Assembly (NCBI GenBank): GCA_905221615.1
Contig: CAJNDT010001001.1
Span: 2,015,443-2,079,442, forward strand
Direction of reading: 5' to 3'
Source of the DNA: Symbiodinium sp. CCMP2592
Taxonomy: Eukaryota; Sar; Dinophyceae; Suessiales; Symbiodiniaceae
DNA: 64,000 nt
The notes beneath the pieces were generated by a model. It ran no database searches, had not been told where the DNA came from, and worked only from the letters and a program-made list of their open reading frames with translations. The number at the start of each line of letters is the position of its first letter. Within the stretch, counting starts at the first letter, position 1. Shown piece after piece: positions 9,301-25,719 of this stretch. The position numbers and the translations under genes were made by a program.

Positions 9301-10190
9301 AGGTTACCTTGCAAGCTAATGTTTATAGTTCTGTGCCCTGTGCTGTTTTCTCTCGTTTGTCTCTTCTGCCCTCACTGCAATGCACAGCATGCAACACAAG
9401 GAAATCGCCAGGGCAGGGCAGTGCATGCTCGCCGGCAGACATCCCGAATCTTTTGCAGTCGGACTCGCGACACGGCTACTGCATGCTCGGATACAGGGCT
9501 GGACCCGGGGCCAATTTCGGCTAGTCCACAGCAAGAAGAGCCCACCCAGACCAAGACACGGGCTGGCACATGTATATGTGTCTAGTTTAAATGCCAGTGC
9601 TTCCATAGCCTCGGCTGCAGCCACAAGCAGGGAACATGTACCGTGCCCATTTATTTAGGTTTTGAGTGTATGTGTGTATGTGCATATGTATACTAAATAT
9701 ATTGAAGCTAGAGCCAGGATGACATGTTCCTGGCAGCAGCCACAAGCCGAGGCCTGAAGGTCCCTAAAGTATCAGGCCACCTACATTGCAGGTCTACATA
9801 GAAGCCCACAGCACAGTCTCGGTCCAGGCTCCAGCCCGGCAGAGCTCAGTAGGAAGATCGCGGAAGAAGCCACAGGGCCAGGACCTGCGAGAGCATGCAG
9901 GCTTCATCAATGCCCGTGGTGCCCAAGTTTTGGTGTCTGAGAACCAAGCATATAAGGATGCAAAACTTGGAGACGGCATCCATGTCCCAGGCACCTGCAA
10001 TCTGGAATGAAGCCGGTCTAAGGAAACACGGGAAGGCTCGAGACGAACACAGGCACAAGCGAGGCAGCCGTGATGTTGTTGAGTCATGGATCACCCACTC
10101 CAGGGGCCCGGCCCGATAGCCCAACCCGACCATTGTACAGCCAGGCTTGCTGAGTTTGGGGGGCACAAGGGCCCGGAACCTTGAAACCCA
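9301..10190. other. Region without a confident gene
   Basis: A minus-strand stretch ending near 9624 could start a short exon (MAAAEAMEALAFKLDTYTC), but no splice partner is clear. A diverged relative of the 24-bp transposon arm may lie near 9412-9437 (GCAGGGC, then GCTCGCCGGCA with a 2-nt insertion). Confidence 0.3.
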
Positions 10191-10197
10191 GTTTTTT

Positions 10198-10376
10198 ATA
10201 GATCGATATTCCCGGTTTGGTCTCGGCGGCCACATTTTTATAGATCGATATCCGGTGGGTTTCCCCGGCCAAGCCAGAATTATAGATCGATATTGGCCGG
10301 GCCATTCCCACCACCCCGCCTTTATAGATCGATATTCCCGCGGTGACCCCGGCCACCACACCCATATAGATCGATA
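10198..10376. repeat. Five-unit 42-bp repeat with an invariant ATAGATCGATA core
   Basis: The 11-bp core ATAGATCGATA, containing the palindrome ATCGAT, occurs at 10198, 10240, 10282, 10324 and 10366, exactly 42 bp apart each time. The 31-bp segments between cores are GC-rich and clearly diverged; most contain CCGG or GGCC. On the minus strand the unit is 14 codons, reading YRSI or ISIY at each core depending on frame. Confidence 0.9.
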
Positions 10377-11202
10377 AAAGTGCTGGTTGTCCCATTTACA
10401 CAGTGTTGCTGCATGTCGGCACCAGGGATGTGGTGGGTGGTGGCTCCGGTGGGGCACATGTCATCATTTGCAAAGCCATGAAAGCCTGCCTCAGTGGGGC
10501 TTGTGCTGCATCGCGAAGGCGAGCAGATCCCTCTGGAACTGGGTCTGCAGCACGGAAACACTTATGTTCGGAGCCACAACCCACTGCTGATTTCAGAAGC
10601 CCGCCTGCTCGCGAACTGCCGAAACACTGTCCGATGCCAGGGCAATGGCAGCAGGAGCGGCTCGGGCCATTTGAACCTGCTGCCCAGCCCGAGTCCGGCT
10701 GCGGGTCCTGCAACATGAACAATACGGGTTCGCTGTGCACTAACCTCGACTGGACCCCACCTGCCGGCCCCCGGCGGCCACCAATTGCCCTCCGAGTCCA
10801 CGAACCCGGAGAGCTGGTGCCCTGCGGCCTTGGCGCCTGTGGCTGCCCACGGTGCCTTCACCTGCAAGCTTCATGGTTGCTTCCCTCTGCTCGCGAGCCA
10901 ATGGCCCTGCGAGACGAGCTTGGCACCACAAACTCACCGGCCTTGACCATCTGCTGCCCCTTGTATCCGGAGCCCTCGTGCATCCAAGTCGGTGACCAAC
11001 GGAAAAAAACCTCAAACCAAAGTAGCTGGGGCCCTGTCCTTGCCCCACTGCTGGATCCCGCCAGCATTGGGCACAGCCACCTTTCAGCTGACCGGAACCA
11101 GGACAAATCCTAAATCCTAAGCCCAAACACCAAACCCTATTATTTATGTGTATATCTACACACACAGACTGCCTTGTATATGTGACTATATACTACTTCG
11201 CC

Positions 11203-11230
11203 TGCAGGGCTATCAGCTCGCAGGCAGGAT
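11203..11230 (+). repeat. Solitary copy of the transposon arm motif
   Basis: TGCAGGGC, TATCA, GCTCGCAGGCAGGAT: it matches the left arm and its flank (3442-3469) at 25 of 28 positions. No inverted partner was found nearby. It could be the relic of a deleted or internally truncated copy. Confidence 0.6.
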
Positions 11231-11405
11231 TGCATGTTGAATGTTCACTATCGAGAAAGTATATGTGCATATATTAGAATGTCTATCTATTATGTATGTA
11301 TAATATGTATGTATGCATGTATGCATGTATGTATATGTGTATGTATATATATGTATGTATGTATGTATGTAAATGTAGATGTAGACACACACACACACAC
11401 ATATA
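11231..11405. repeat. TATG/CATG and (AC)n microsatellite
   Basis: Interrupted ATGT, GTATGCAT and finally ACACAC runs. Non-coding. Confidence 0.8.
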
Positions 11406-13406
11406 TTTCATATTAGATGTGTGCATGCACATGTGCCCTCGTGAGCCCAAGTGAGCATGGCCTGCCAGTTGGCTTCCCAAGCCATCATCGGCAACCCCTG
11501 TCACATCTCAGAAGCACCGAAACAACTCGGCCGCAATAGCAGACCGACCTCCCAAGAGCTGCTCGATGCTCCCGCCTCAGCAGCAGCAGCGAGGAGAAGC
11601 AGCAAACAATCCAATTTGCATGCATGCAATGGGGTCCCCACGGGCCACCTTCGGCACTTTCTCGGAGGTGGTCCCTCCGGCTCCTTGACCTCAGCACGGC
11701 GAGCATTCGTTGAAGAAGGAAGCCATGCAACTCAAGAACACGGCCAAAGTGGTTCCATCCACGGCCTTGGCATCCGGACAAGGATTCAATTAAATGTGCT
11801 GGAAGTGGAATTGAGGTCTGTGCTCGCTTCTTCGGCTTCGGAGGCACTGGCACCTACATAAGATGTTCATTATACCGACCCAGCGAAAACCTAAGACACA
11901 AGCACCCGGCGAACACGGGCTCTTCCACAGCGACTTCTTCTGTCTCCTGCAACACAAGTGCACGGGATGTGTGCATGTGGGCATGACCTCCATCCAGCCT
12001 CCTGGGCTTCTTGCAAGCCATCCACAAGAGGATCCTGCCCAAAGGACATTCCAATTCTACACGGTTTAAGGGTTTAGGCTCTAATAGGGTTCAGGGTTTA
12101 GGGTTTATGTTTAGGGTATATTGTATATAGTGTCGCTGAAATCATGCATGCAGGCACCAGTCAATGCCTCCTCCAAGTCGCCACTGGACTCAATGTCCTG
12201 AACAATGTATCGGGTGGTGCATGCAAGAGGCAGCATCCAGGAAGCAAAGCAGTGCTAACTCGGCCTCGGCATACTCCTCCTGATCCTCCGGGCATATCTT
12301 AAATCTATACAGCAGTATATATGATGCATGCAAGCATGCCAAGGGCCCGACCCAGGGGTCAAAGTGGTCCTGGGCTCACAAGAAATGACAACCAACATCT
12401 CAATGGTAAGCTTGGGCCCTGCACCGGAGCTTGCTCGTCCTCGGGGATCTCGGCCTTTTGGCGCTTTTAGAATCTATAACCCATGAAAGCATGGTGCCGA
12501 TCGCAATTTGGGCCCGAACATGGATCGGCTCCCCGCCTTCTGCCTGCAAACAATTGGGATTCAACATCACATGGGCTTATAAGTATAGCTGAGGTGCACA
12601 CATCCTGGACTTCATCGGTGGCTTTTCCCTCCAGCATGCAACCGAACGAGCCAAGCAAAAGTTCCGGAGCAAAGACCCCGGCTGCCTGCATGGGTCCTGG
12701 TGATGCATCCTGCCAAGGAACAAGCACACCTATATAGTTGCAGCAAAACTCAAGTCAAGTATAACCCGCCTCCAAGTTCCCTTCAGAGGCGGTCAGCTCC
12801 TACACGAAGCGACTTCATATAATATGTGTGCAAAAAGACACAACAGGATCCGAACAAAGGAAGCCTCTATCACGATCATGCTCTCTCTGTACTTGGAGGC
12901 CTTGTTGTCCCAGAACATCCATCCTGACGGGGATGCATGTTGATGTAAATCCGAAAAGAAGCACTCAAAGTCTCGCCTTTCACTGGAACCGATTCACTGT
13001 CGGAATCGTTCCACCACACCGACAGCTGTGGAGGGTCACTCATGATGTCGATGTGGAAGCCCCCTTTGGTCCAGCGAAGCCGACCCCCACCGGGGACATC
13101 GACCTGCCACCGGAACTTCTTCTGTCCTGGCCAGAGTGTTTGGGAACGATCCGGGCGAAGTAAACTTATCTGAGGGGTCCTCGTACCGGCAGCAGGTCGT
13201 GAAACTCCATGCCGGCGGTCTGCACCATCTTGTGCTCGTCGTCCTAGGCAAGACAGATATACGATCCATTTATGCAAAGTCTCCAAAAACCCCGACCTGA
13301 GGCATGCCACACCATCGCATGGCAAAGCAAGCCATGGCTGCACCGGAAAGCCCACAAGGCCCTCAACCCTTCAAAAAGTGCATGCAGTGCATGCCAGCCT
13401 GCACAT

Positions 13407-13453
13407 GTGGCCCATGACCTGATATGTGCATTGCATTGTGGCCCACGACCTGA
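13407..13453. repeat. 31-bp-spaced duplicate abutting the assembly gap
   Basis: GTGGCCCAYGACCTGA occurs at 13407-13422 and 13438-13453. The second copy ends exactly at the first N, suggesting that a tandem array stopped the assembly. Confidence 0.75.
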
Positions 13454-13553
13454 NNNNNNNNNNNNNNNNNNNNNNNNNNNNNNNNNNNNNNNNNNNNNNN
13501 NNNNNNNNNNNNNNNNNNNNNNNNNNNNNNNNNNNNNNNNNNNNNNNNNNNNN
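13454..13553. other. Assembly gap of 100 N
   Basis: Exactly 100 N, the usual placeholder for a gap of unknown length. Coding sequence of the minus-strand gene is probably missing here, because exon-like frames occur on both sides. Confidence 0.95.
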
Positions 13554-13619
13554 CCAGGTCTCCGCCTTTTCGGCCGAAACCTGAGCGACCTGCACTGGCC
13601 CTGAAGCAGCCATCCGTTG

Positions 13620-15201
13620 CCAACCCGGCACCGAAGAGAACAGGCACTGCCTGCTGAGAGGGCTGGCCCCAAGCAACCCGTCCCGAGCCCGAATCATGGC
13701 CTTGTTTCCAGCCTTAGGTCCTCAGCCTCGTTTGGTAGCCATGTCCCAAGTTTCCTTGGCACAAGGGGAGCCCCCTACGATAAATCCGACCGAGTCTTAC
13801 TAAGGCCTGCAATAAATTGTTCTGGATGAAAACACAACCTGGCAAAATGCTCTGTAAGATCTCGTCCCCAATGTCGACCAACTTCACCATAACCAGGCTC
13901 AATTTTTGCCCACTACTATTGAGGGACGAGCATACTGTAATAGCATAGTAGCAGACATTGACTAGTGTTAAGACCGGGGGTCCTAGGCATTTAAGACCGG
14001 GGGTCGTAGGCATTGAGGACTAGCTTCCACCCCGCTCTGAAGTGGCAGGTCAAACTTTACGGTTTGGGCCTAGAGCGGTTGGTGTTTTCGGGCTTTCTGG
14101 GTTTAGGCCTCGGGGTTGCAGTGCCCGGGGCTGACTGTTCACGGGTTTGAGATTTAGGGGCTCAGGGATTTACCGTCTTGGGAGTCACGGTAGGCTGTCA
14201 TAGGGCCATCAGTGTTAGGTCCGGGCTTATTTTGGGGTTAGGTGTAGCCTCACGGAACATGGCCCCTCCAGGTCCATGAACTTGGCAGTTGCGGGTTTAA
14301 AGACGAAGACCGGTCTACTAGTATGTTGTCTGTAGTCGCAGGGCTTTGGACTCCAGGAGTGGCCTAGCGGTATTGGGTCTCAGGGCCGCGATTGTACGAT
14401 TGAGGGTTGGCAGGCCCTTATTCCCTTTCTGGGGTTCAGCTTTCCTTATAAGCCCCTTAAACCACAAGTGGCACCCTTTTTATTCCTAGGGTACTCTTGG
14501 GTCGGCGATGATTAGGGTACAGGTTTCGCGTTTTGAACTTGAGTCACAGATGCAGGTTTTGGGTTTCGGGAGTCAGTGGGGTTTGCAACTCCACAGCTTC
14601 GGTTCAGGGTTCTGGGGCCCAGGGCGTTTGGGATTTGGGAGTTAAGATGGTGGTACAAGGTGCTAATTGTTCCAAGGACCAGGTCGAGGGTTCCGTCCAT
14701 GGAGGTCAGGGAGAGAAGGTTTGACGTGTGCTTTCGTGATTGTTCTTAAATCAGAAAATAGGAGTGCGGCGGTCCAGATTTTATTGTTCAGAGCTTGGGT
14801 TCTCAGGGTTTGGTATTGGGGGGTGGTCTTGCAGGCGTCTTGGCTGGTTGTTTTCCAGCCTGGATGGAGATTTCTGGTGATTAGATACTGGGTAGCCACC
14901 GGTTCGGATTAGGGTTCAGATTCAGCATCCTTAGCCAGTCTACCGCCAGTCTACCCCGCCCGGGGCTCCACCCCGATTGAAAGCTGCACCGAAGCGCAGG
15001 TCCTTGTTGGCGGAGGATGCCGCGGGATCTGCTGGGCACAGGCGCATAATTGCCATGAGCAGGAGGGTGCACATCTGCTCAGAAAGCATGAGCATGAAGG
15101 GTCTTGGTCGCAGCTCGCAAGAAGCATGAAATCCCTTCTCCTAGCCAGCTCTTGCTCGAGGACAATTTGTGAATCGGGAGGGTGATTCAGGGTGCTTCGC
15201 C
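13620..15201. other. Non-coding spacer with short tandem and dispersed repeats
   Basis: It holds a two-copy 23-bp tandem repeat (13968-14013, TTAAGACCGGGGGTC unit), many TTTAGGG-like words and dispersed-repeat copy 2 (14415-14501). No convincing gene. Strand usage changes from minus to plus across this spacer. Confidence 0.5.
14415..14501 (+). repeat. 87-bp dispersed repeat, copy 2
   Basis: Same length and order as copy 1 (2936-3022) with more substitutions, for example in the hairpin, where AAAAAGGG has become ACAAGTGG. It ends in TATTCCTAGG and ACTCTTGG. Confidence 0.8.
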
Positions 15202-17100
15202 ATGGCAACTCCATCCGAGGATGTTATGAAGTCAGTGGAAAGGGCTTGCTTCAAGGCCACACCGTCCTTGTATTGGCCCAGCCTCATCCACGGGCCCTTT
15301 GTGTCATGGGTCATTTCTCGCAGGCGATCCGCGACGACCAGGAGCTGAAGCTGAAGATCTGTGACCAGAAATCCTTTCTTCTGGACGGGGCTGGACGAAA
15401 GGTGAATGCCGCCTCTGTGATCGCGAATGCTGTCACCCGGTTCAAAGACTGAGGCATGTCAATGTTGTTGCCAGCTTCTACCATCATCCACAGACGTAGA
15501 AACCCTTCTCAGGACATGCTGCAGCCGCTCATCATCGCCTGGGTGGGCCACGTGAAGTTCAATACCGTGCCCCACTTGGAGAAGATCCTCCTGCACTTGA
15601 GGGATGCCTGGGATGTCGCGGCTTGGCTTGAACCATCCGGCTTGGACCTCAGACAGCTTGTCCAGATCATCGTCCCAGGATGTCGGCGACAGCGACCTCA
15701 AGAAACAGGCGAAGCACTTCAAGAAGCTGCTGAATCTCCACTACGGCCACTTGGTCTTCAGTTGAGTTGATTCTCAATCTTCACAGACTCTCAGAGGCGG
15801 CTTCCGGGCTCAGCTACAAAAGCTAAGAAGCGGCCATGCGTGTGGAGACCGAGCACAGGCACTCGGCACTGTGCAGGTTGACGGTGCCTGATGCTGCAGC
15901 TTCAGCGTGGCAGTGTTGAGCGAGTGTGTTCTTGGTAGCTAAGAGTCGCTGAGACGAGGCAACCTTCGTGGAGCATTCACAAAAGCAGAAGGACAACATC
16001 CATAAACTCCGGTTCGAGAAGGTCACCTATAGGAAGAAGCGGACAGCCGAGGCCTGGGCTTGCACCTTGTTTGTCGGCTGCATCGGGTTTGGTTGACATT
16101 CAGGAGATTATGGAGGACGACGACGAGACCGAGCCGACATTTGGCTGCGTCTTATCAGGGTCAAAGGGGTGACGGGTCGACATTATCGTTGGCTTTTGGG
16201 GCTGTCTTGTGACTGCAGGCCGGCTCAGCCTGCTGCGAAGCGGCGTGCCCCTCTCCGCAACGAGGACGTTCAACGTTTGAGAGAAAGGCCGGGCGACCGT
16301 TGCCCTGGCAGTGCGAAGGGCCCGACGACATTAACTGTCACAGCTCACATTCGCCTTGAACAGGTACATCCAATCCACGGCGGCCTACCAGGTCGAGCCG
16401 CACTGGCGTTCGGGGAAGCCCAAGGCTGTTGTCCGTGAGAAGATCCTCGGTGGTGTTCAAGTTATTTTTCCGAGTCCATCAGTGTCAGTGTCTGTAACAG
16501 GACGTGGCCCAGGGATTGCAGAAAGCAAGAGTGTTTGATAGGCTGAAGTCTTCTGTCAGCCAGATGTCCTTGAATGTTGTGAGGAAGTTGTGACTGCTGT
16601 CAGGAATCGGTTAGACGGCCAAGGTTAGCCGGGGCCCGGCTCAAGTGTAAGACTACCAGCATTTAACAGACATCAATGTGCTGAAACCCGAACTATTGCA
16701 GTCCGACTCAGACCATCTTCCGATTGGACACATTTGGTTTGTAAACGAGGAAGACTGGCAAGGGGATCTTCTCGCTGACCCACGACGATTGGTCGTTGGT
16801 TTTGACCCTGGCATCGTCTGTGGTTGCTTGGCTCCAGCTTGTCCAATAGTACTTAATACAAGGAAGCAACGGCTGCTCGGTAAGCCGCATGCCTTAGGAC
16901 ACCTTGTTCGGACCTAGGCAAAAAAAGCTCAAGAGCAGGGCGACCACAAGGGCATTCGCCAATTTGCCGATGCTGAGTACACAAGAATGATTGGGGAGCG
17001 GCGAGAGGGTCGCTGACACCGAGTCGCTGCCTGTATGTCCGGGGAATAAAAAGTGGCTGGGGCGGCAGCCATTGAAGACTAAGAAGCTCGAGAAATTTAT
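15202..17100 (+). CDS. Gene 2A: multi-exon gene (or 5' half of a larger gene), unknown function
   Basis: The start is ATG 15202 (MATPSEDVMKSVER). Exons with consistent phase: 15202-15243, 15324-15428 (35 codons), 15513-15614 (34 codons), 15679-15760, then 15954-about 16056. Further exons: 16104-about 16142 (EIMEDDDETEPTF), about 16210-16275 (PAQPAAKRRAPLRNEDVQRL), 16364-16460, 16501-16578 (26 codons), 16670-16815 (48 codons, INVLKPELLQSDSDHLPIGH...), 16918-17008 and about 17050-17103. Donors are GC (15244, 15429) and GT (15615, 15761, 16461, 16579, 16816). Introns of 64-192 nt are typical. The predicted protein alternates basic and acidic segments (EHSQKQKDNIHKLRFEKV; EIMEDDDETE) with more globular parts. 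No domain is recognised. The last join is uncertain. The exons at 18157-23705 may belong to the same transcription unit. Confidence 0.55.
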
Positions 17101-17253
17101 GCGGGTATCAAGCAATCGACAGTGTCACACCTTCGTTCCGGATGATGTTGGCCTCGGACTGAAGGACGGGTCCTGCGTTATATGGCCCGGACAGGATCGA
17201 CGACGATGGGATGACACAGCCGGCTCACGGCTGTGGTGCGTGTGTGTCCTGCA

Positions 17254-17684
17254 CGAGGCAGGACGATGTAGGGGCAAGTTGCCGCGACCGTGTGAACAGG
17301 GTGCCGAAACTTGCACGGTCACTGCCCAGGCCTCTCCATCCTGGCACAGGCAGGACTTTTCAGATGGTCTAGTGTTTTCTGTGACTGGAGGCTTGTGATT
17401 GCTGGCAGTTGTCCCGGGTGTGCTGTGTGCTGGACGAGGCAGGGGACGTTCGTGCTGTGTGACGGACGAGGCAGGGCACGTTGCCGGGACCGGTTCTACA
17501 AGGTGCCGAAAAGTCAGGTATACGGTAGGGTGGATTCGAAGGTGAGCAGTGTTTCTGGTTTTTGCTGACAAGCTTAGGCGTGGCCTTGTACGGGGCAGGT
17601 TGCCGCGACCGTTTCTAGCAGCTGCCGACAACTGAAGCGTGGATTGGAGAGGTGAGCGGTGTAATTCTATTTTTGCTGCCTAGC
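17254..17684 (+). repeat. Degenerate ~124-bp tandem repeats (GAGGCAGG...GTTGCCGCGACCG)
   Basis: Related blocks start near 17254, 17468 and 17592. They share GAGGCAGG, GTTGCCG-GACCG, GTGCCGA and then GTGAGC-GTG and TTTTTGCTG. The last two are about 124 bp apart. Confidence 0.55.
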
Positions 17685-17956
17685 GTAGGAGAAGGCCCTG
17701 TTATGCAGGTATACACCACCTACACTGAGCCCCGGGCTCGGCGTCGGAGGCGTCATGTGCTATGTTGACTCCATTTCCTACAGCCGAGGCCCTGGAGCTT
17801 TGAGCTTTTGCCTGTCCGGCGTAGGAGAAGCCTTTGTTATTGAGGTATACACCACCTACACTGAGCCCCGGGCTCGGCGTCGGAGGCGTCATGTGCTATG
17901 TTGAGTCCATTTCCTACAGCCGATTGGGCTGCTGCCCTTATTGTAGGTAACACACG
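17685..17956 (+). repeat. 136-bp tandem duplication
   Basis: Units 17685-17820 and 17821-17956 both begin GTAGGAGAAG. They include an almost identical ~75-bp block (GGTATACACCACCTACACTG ... CATTTCCTACAGCCGA) whose copies start at 17708 and 17844. Near identity implies a recent duplication. Confidence 0.85.
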
Positions 17957-18156
17957 TGTCCACTAGCCCCTGAGCAGCACGATGAGCTCGCCCAGGCCGG
18001 AATGCCAGCCATCTGCACATTTTCCCGCCGAAGGAGGACCGTCTGACTGACTGTTTTCTCGCCGTGAGCAGTGTTGGAAATTCTCGCTGACCTTCTCCAG
18101 AACAGCAGCAGCCGTATTTCGAAGGAAACGGTAAGTCTGCTTCTTTTGCGGAACCC

Positions 18157-23705
<5,549 letters not shown>

Positions 23706-24566
23706 GAAGTTTCACGACTGATGAGACTCAGCAGCCTGGTCGTTTTGGCTGGGACGGAGATTGAACTTAATTTTCTAAGGCAGCATGCTCATGAGTGCAG
23801 TGATTCGGGGCCTCCCCTCCCACACAAGACAGCTGCTGAAGTCAAAGACTCCGAACTTCGCAGGCCTAGCATCTGCGTGTGGTGAGAAAAGTGCTGCGGC
23901 AAGAGTCATATTGCAAGAGGCTTTGGAGGGCTTGCTGGTGACATCGCCCCATGCAAGGGTGTCAGCTTGGACTGAACTTACTTCATTGCACACTTGACAG
24001 CAGAAAGCCAAGCTGGAGGGATCATCGGTATCAGTCTTTGTCTGACTCTGCCATTGTCTGTGACTGGAAGACGGATAGGGGCTCGGGTCACTCATTGCTG
24101 CCTGACCTCTCTGTGCAGGCCCTTCGCCGTCGGCTTCATGGACGTCCTGAGGCTGTGTTCTGGAAGCTTTGGGGTTGGGATTGCTTGTAATAACCTTAGG
24201 GTGGCAGCTCCAGTCCTGGCGGAAATGCCATTCAATCGTGTCGTAACTCTGAATCGAAGTGTGTGAACCCAATAGCTCGCGGCTATCAGCCTGGCAATGA
24301 TAAGAGGTGAGGCCCTGAGGCAAGAAGCCCCGCAAGCCACAGAGCGATGTAAGCCCTTCTGCTTCTAGTTGTCATTGTTCAAGCATGCCACGTCCTTTGA
24401 CAGTAAGTACTATATTACCATACCCTCCCTGGCCTCATCGGAGCATCCATTTAATGTACGTGTGTTGGCATCATGAGTGCGAAGTGGGAAATCATGTTTG
24501 GGTTGACACTGACATGCTGTGGTAGTGTTAGTCATTTAGCAAGGTTCATGTAGGACCCAGAGTAGG

Positions 24567-24653
24567 CCCTTATTCCCTTTTTTAGGGTTCAGGTTCCCTT
24601 ATAAGCCCTTTTAAACCAAAAAGGGCACCCTTTTTATTCCTAGGTTACTCTTA
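24567..24653 (+). repeat. 87-bp dispersed repeat, copy 3
   Basis: Nearly identical to copy 1 (2936-3022), including the AAAAAGGG-CA-CCCTTTTT hairpin and the TATTCCTAGGTTACTCTT end. The host context is non-coding. Confidence 0.85.
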
Positions 24654-25617
24654 GGTCTACGTGTGGGACCGGTTTCCTGATGCGAGTCTGACTGCCCTTG
24701 GGGTTCCATTCCACTAGATAGCTTCGTCCCACACCTTATAAATCCTGCTTTGAAGTTCGTCTTGAAGCAGTCTGTGTGTATTCGCGAGCGACCTGAAGCG
24801 TTAGCAGCTTGCCAGGCTTTTGGGGTCTGTCTTATGAGGCTTCTGGAGTTTTCTGGGTTTAGGTTCCAAACTTCGCAACCCTCATGGCATCTAAGCGGTC
24901 GTCTCATGCGAATAGGATAGGTTTACTGCTGGATTCCAAGCTTGCAGGGGTGCAGGGTGTTGGGTTTGTTTTGGCCTTTGGGATTGGAGGGCTCGAGGGT
25001 CCGGGGTTTACAGTTAGATGATTTTAGGCTTTAGGGTTATACAGCCTCACATGGAGTCATAAAGCTTTCGGGCTGCAGCGGCATCTCTTTCGCATTTTTT
25101 CATGGTTTCTGAGATGATAAGTTCGGGTTGGGGTCCGGGTTGAAGGATTCATTAGGTGTTGGAAGCTGATATACAGTCTTGTTGTTGCTTTGCGCTGGGT
25201 TTGCGGTTTGGGTTGGGGTTTAATTAAGGATTGGGTTTTGGAAAAAGACATCCAGTTCTTGAGTTCTACTGTTACCTGAAATTTAGTTTCTGTTAGGGTT
25301 TCTGGGAGTTAAAGCTTGTGTAGCTGCGTACATGGGTAGCCCTAAACCCCCCCGAAACTGGCATTGTGGCTTTTGCTCCGGGCTATTGGGTTGCGGGGGG
25401 AGCGAGGATTCTTCCTAGGCTTAGGCGTTCAATTCTACGCATAAACCCAGGCCAGCCCACGGCCCCCAAACCCCAAACACCATAGCCTCCCTCCGATCTA
25501 CAGCCACTCGGAACCGCCACACTGACACGGCGAGACAGGCACGCATGCCTCGGTTGTGGTCAATCCGGGACCAGTCCAGGGTCATAATCCCTCGCTGCAC
25601 TTGCACCAGGAGTTGGT

Positions 25618-25719
25618 GCCGACCGACCGCAGACAGCGGTAGCATCAGTTGGTTGCCCAGTACGTGCTGCCGACCGACCGCAGACAGCGGTAGCATCAGT
25701 TGGTTGCCCAGTACGTGCA
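25618..25719. repeat. 51-bp perfect tandem duplication
   Basis: GACCGACCGCAGACAGCGGT at 25621 and again at 25672, with the same downstream sequence to TACGTGC. A period of 51 keeps any frame (17 codons), and the minus strand is open across both units (TGQPTDATAVCGRSA). Confidence 0.9.

Larger units (their letters stand above)
10560..13613 (-). pseudogene. Dispersed exons of one minus-strand gene, unknown product, broken or incompletely assembled
   Basis: Reading the minus strand from 13613: MAASGPVQVAQVSAEKAETW (13554-13613) runs into the N gap. Exon 13187-13243 (19 codons, starting DDEHKMVQTAGMEFHDLL) has AG before it and GTACGA after. The next exon starts at 13121 in the same phase (KKFRWQVDVPGGGRLRW...) and continues to about 12890. 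12611-12685 is 25 codons (AAGVFAPELLLGSFGC...) with an AG acceptor and GTCCAG donor. Weaker pieces follow near 12300-12180 (EDQEEYAEAELALLCFLD; DIESSGDLEEALTGAC), 11930, 11830, 10990-10780 (YKGQQMVKAGEFVVP) and 10560. Near 12910 the best reading changes frame (to WMFWDNKASKYRESM) without room for an intron, which suggests an indel, an assembly error or decay. No domain was recognised. Confidence 0.4.

Noticed and set aside
10198-10376. CRISPR-like array (short core, regular spacing)
   Set aside because: The core is only 11 bp and palindromic, the spacers are related to each other, there are no cas genes, and the setting is a eukaryotic nuclear genome.
10403-11113. Plus-strand 236-codon open frame
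   Set aside because: Pro/Cys/Ser-rich composition typical of an antisense frame; minus-strand exon-like pieces overlap it.
23775-24335. Minus-strand 186-codon open frame after gene 2B
   Set aside because: No splice signals or domain support; composition is ambiguous and the region is probably 3' untranslated or spacer.
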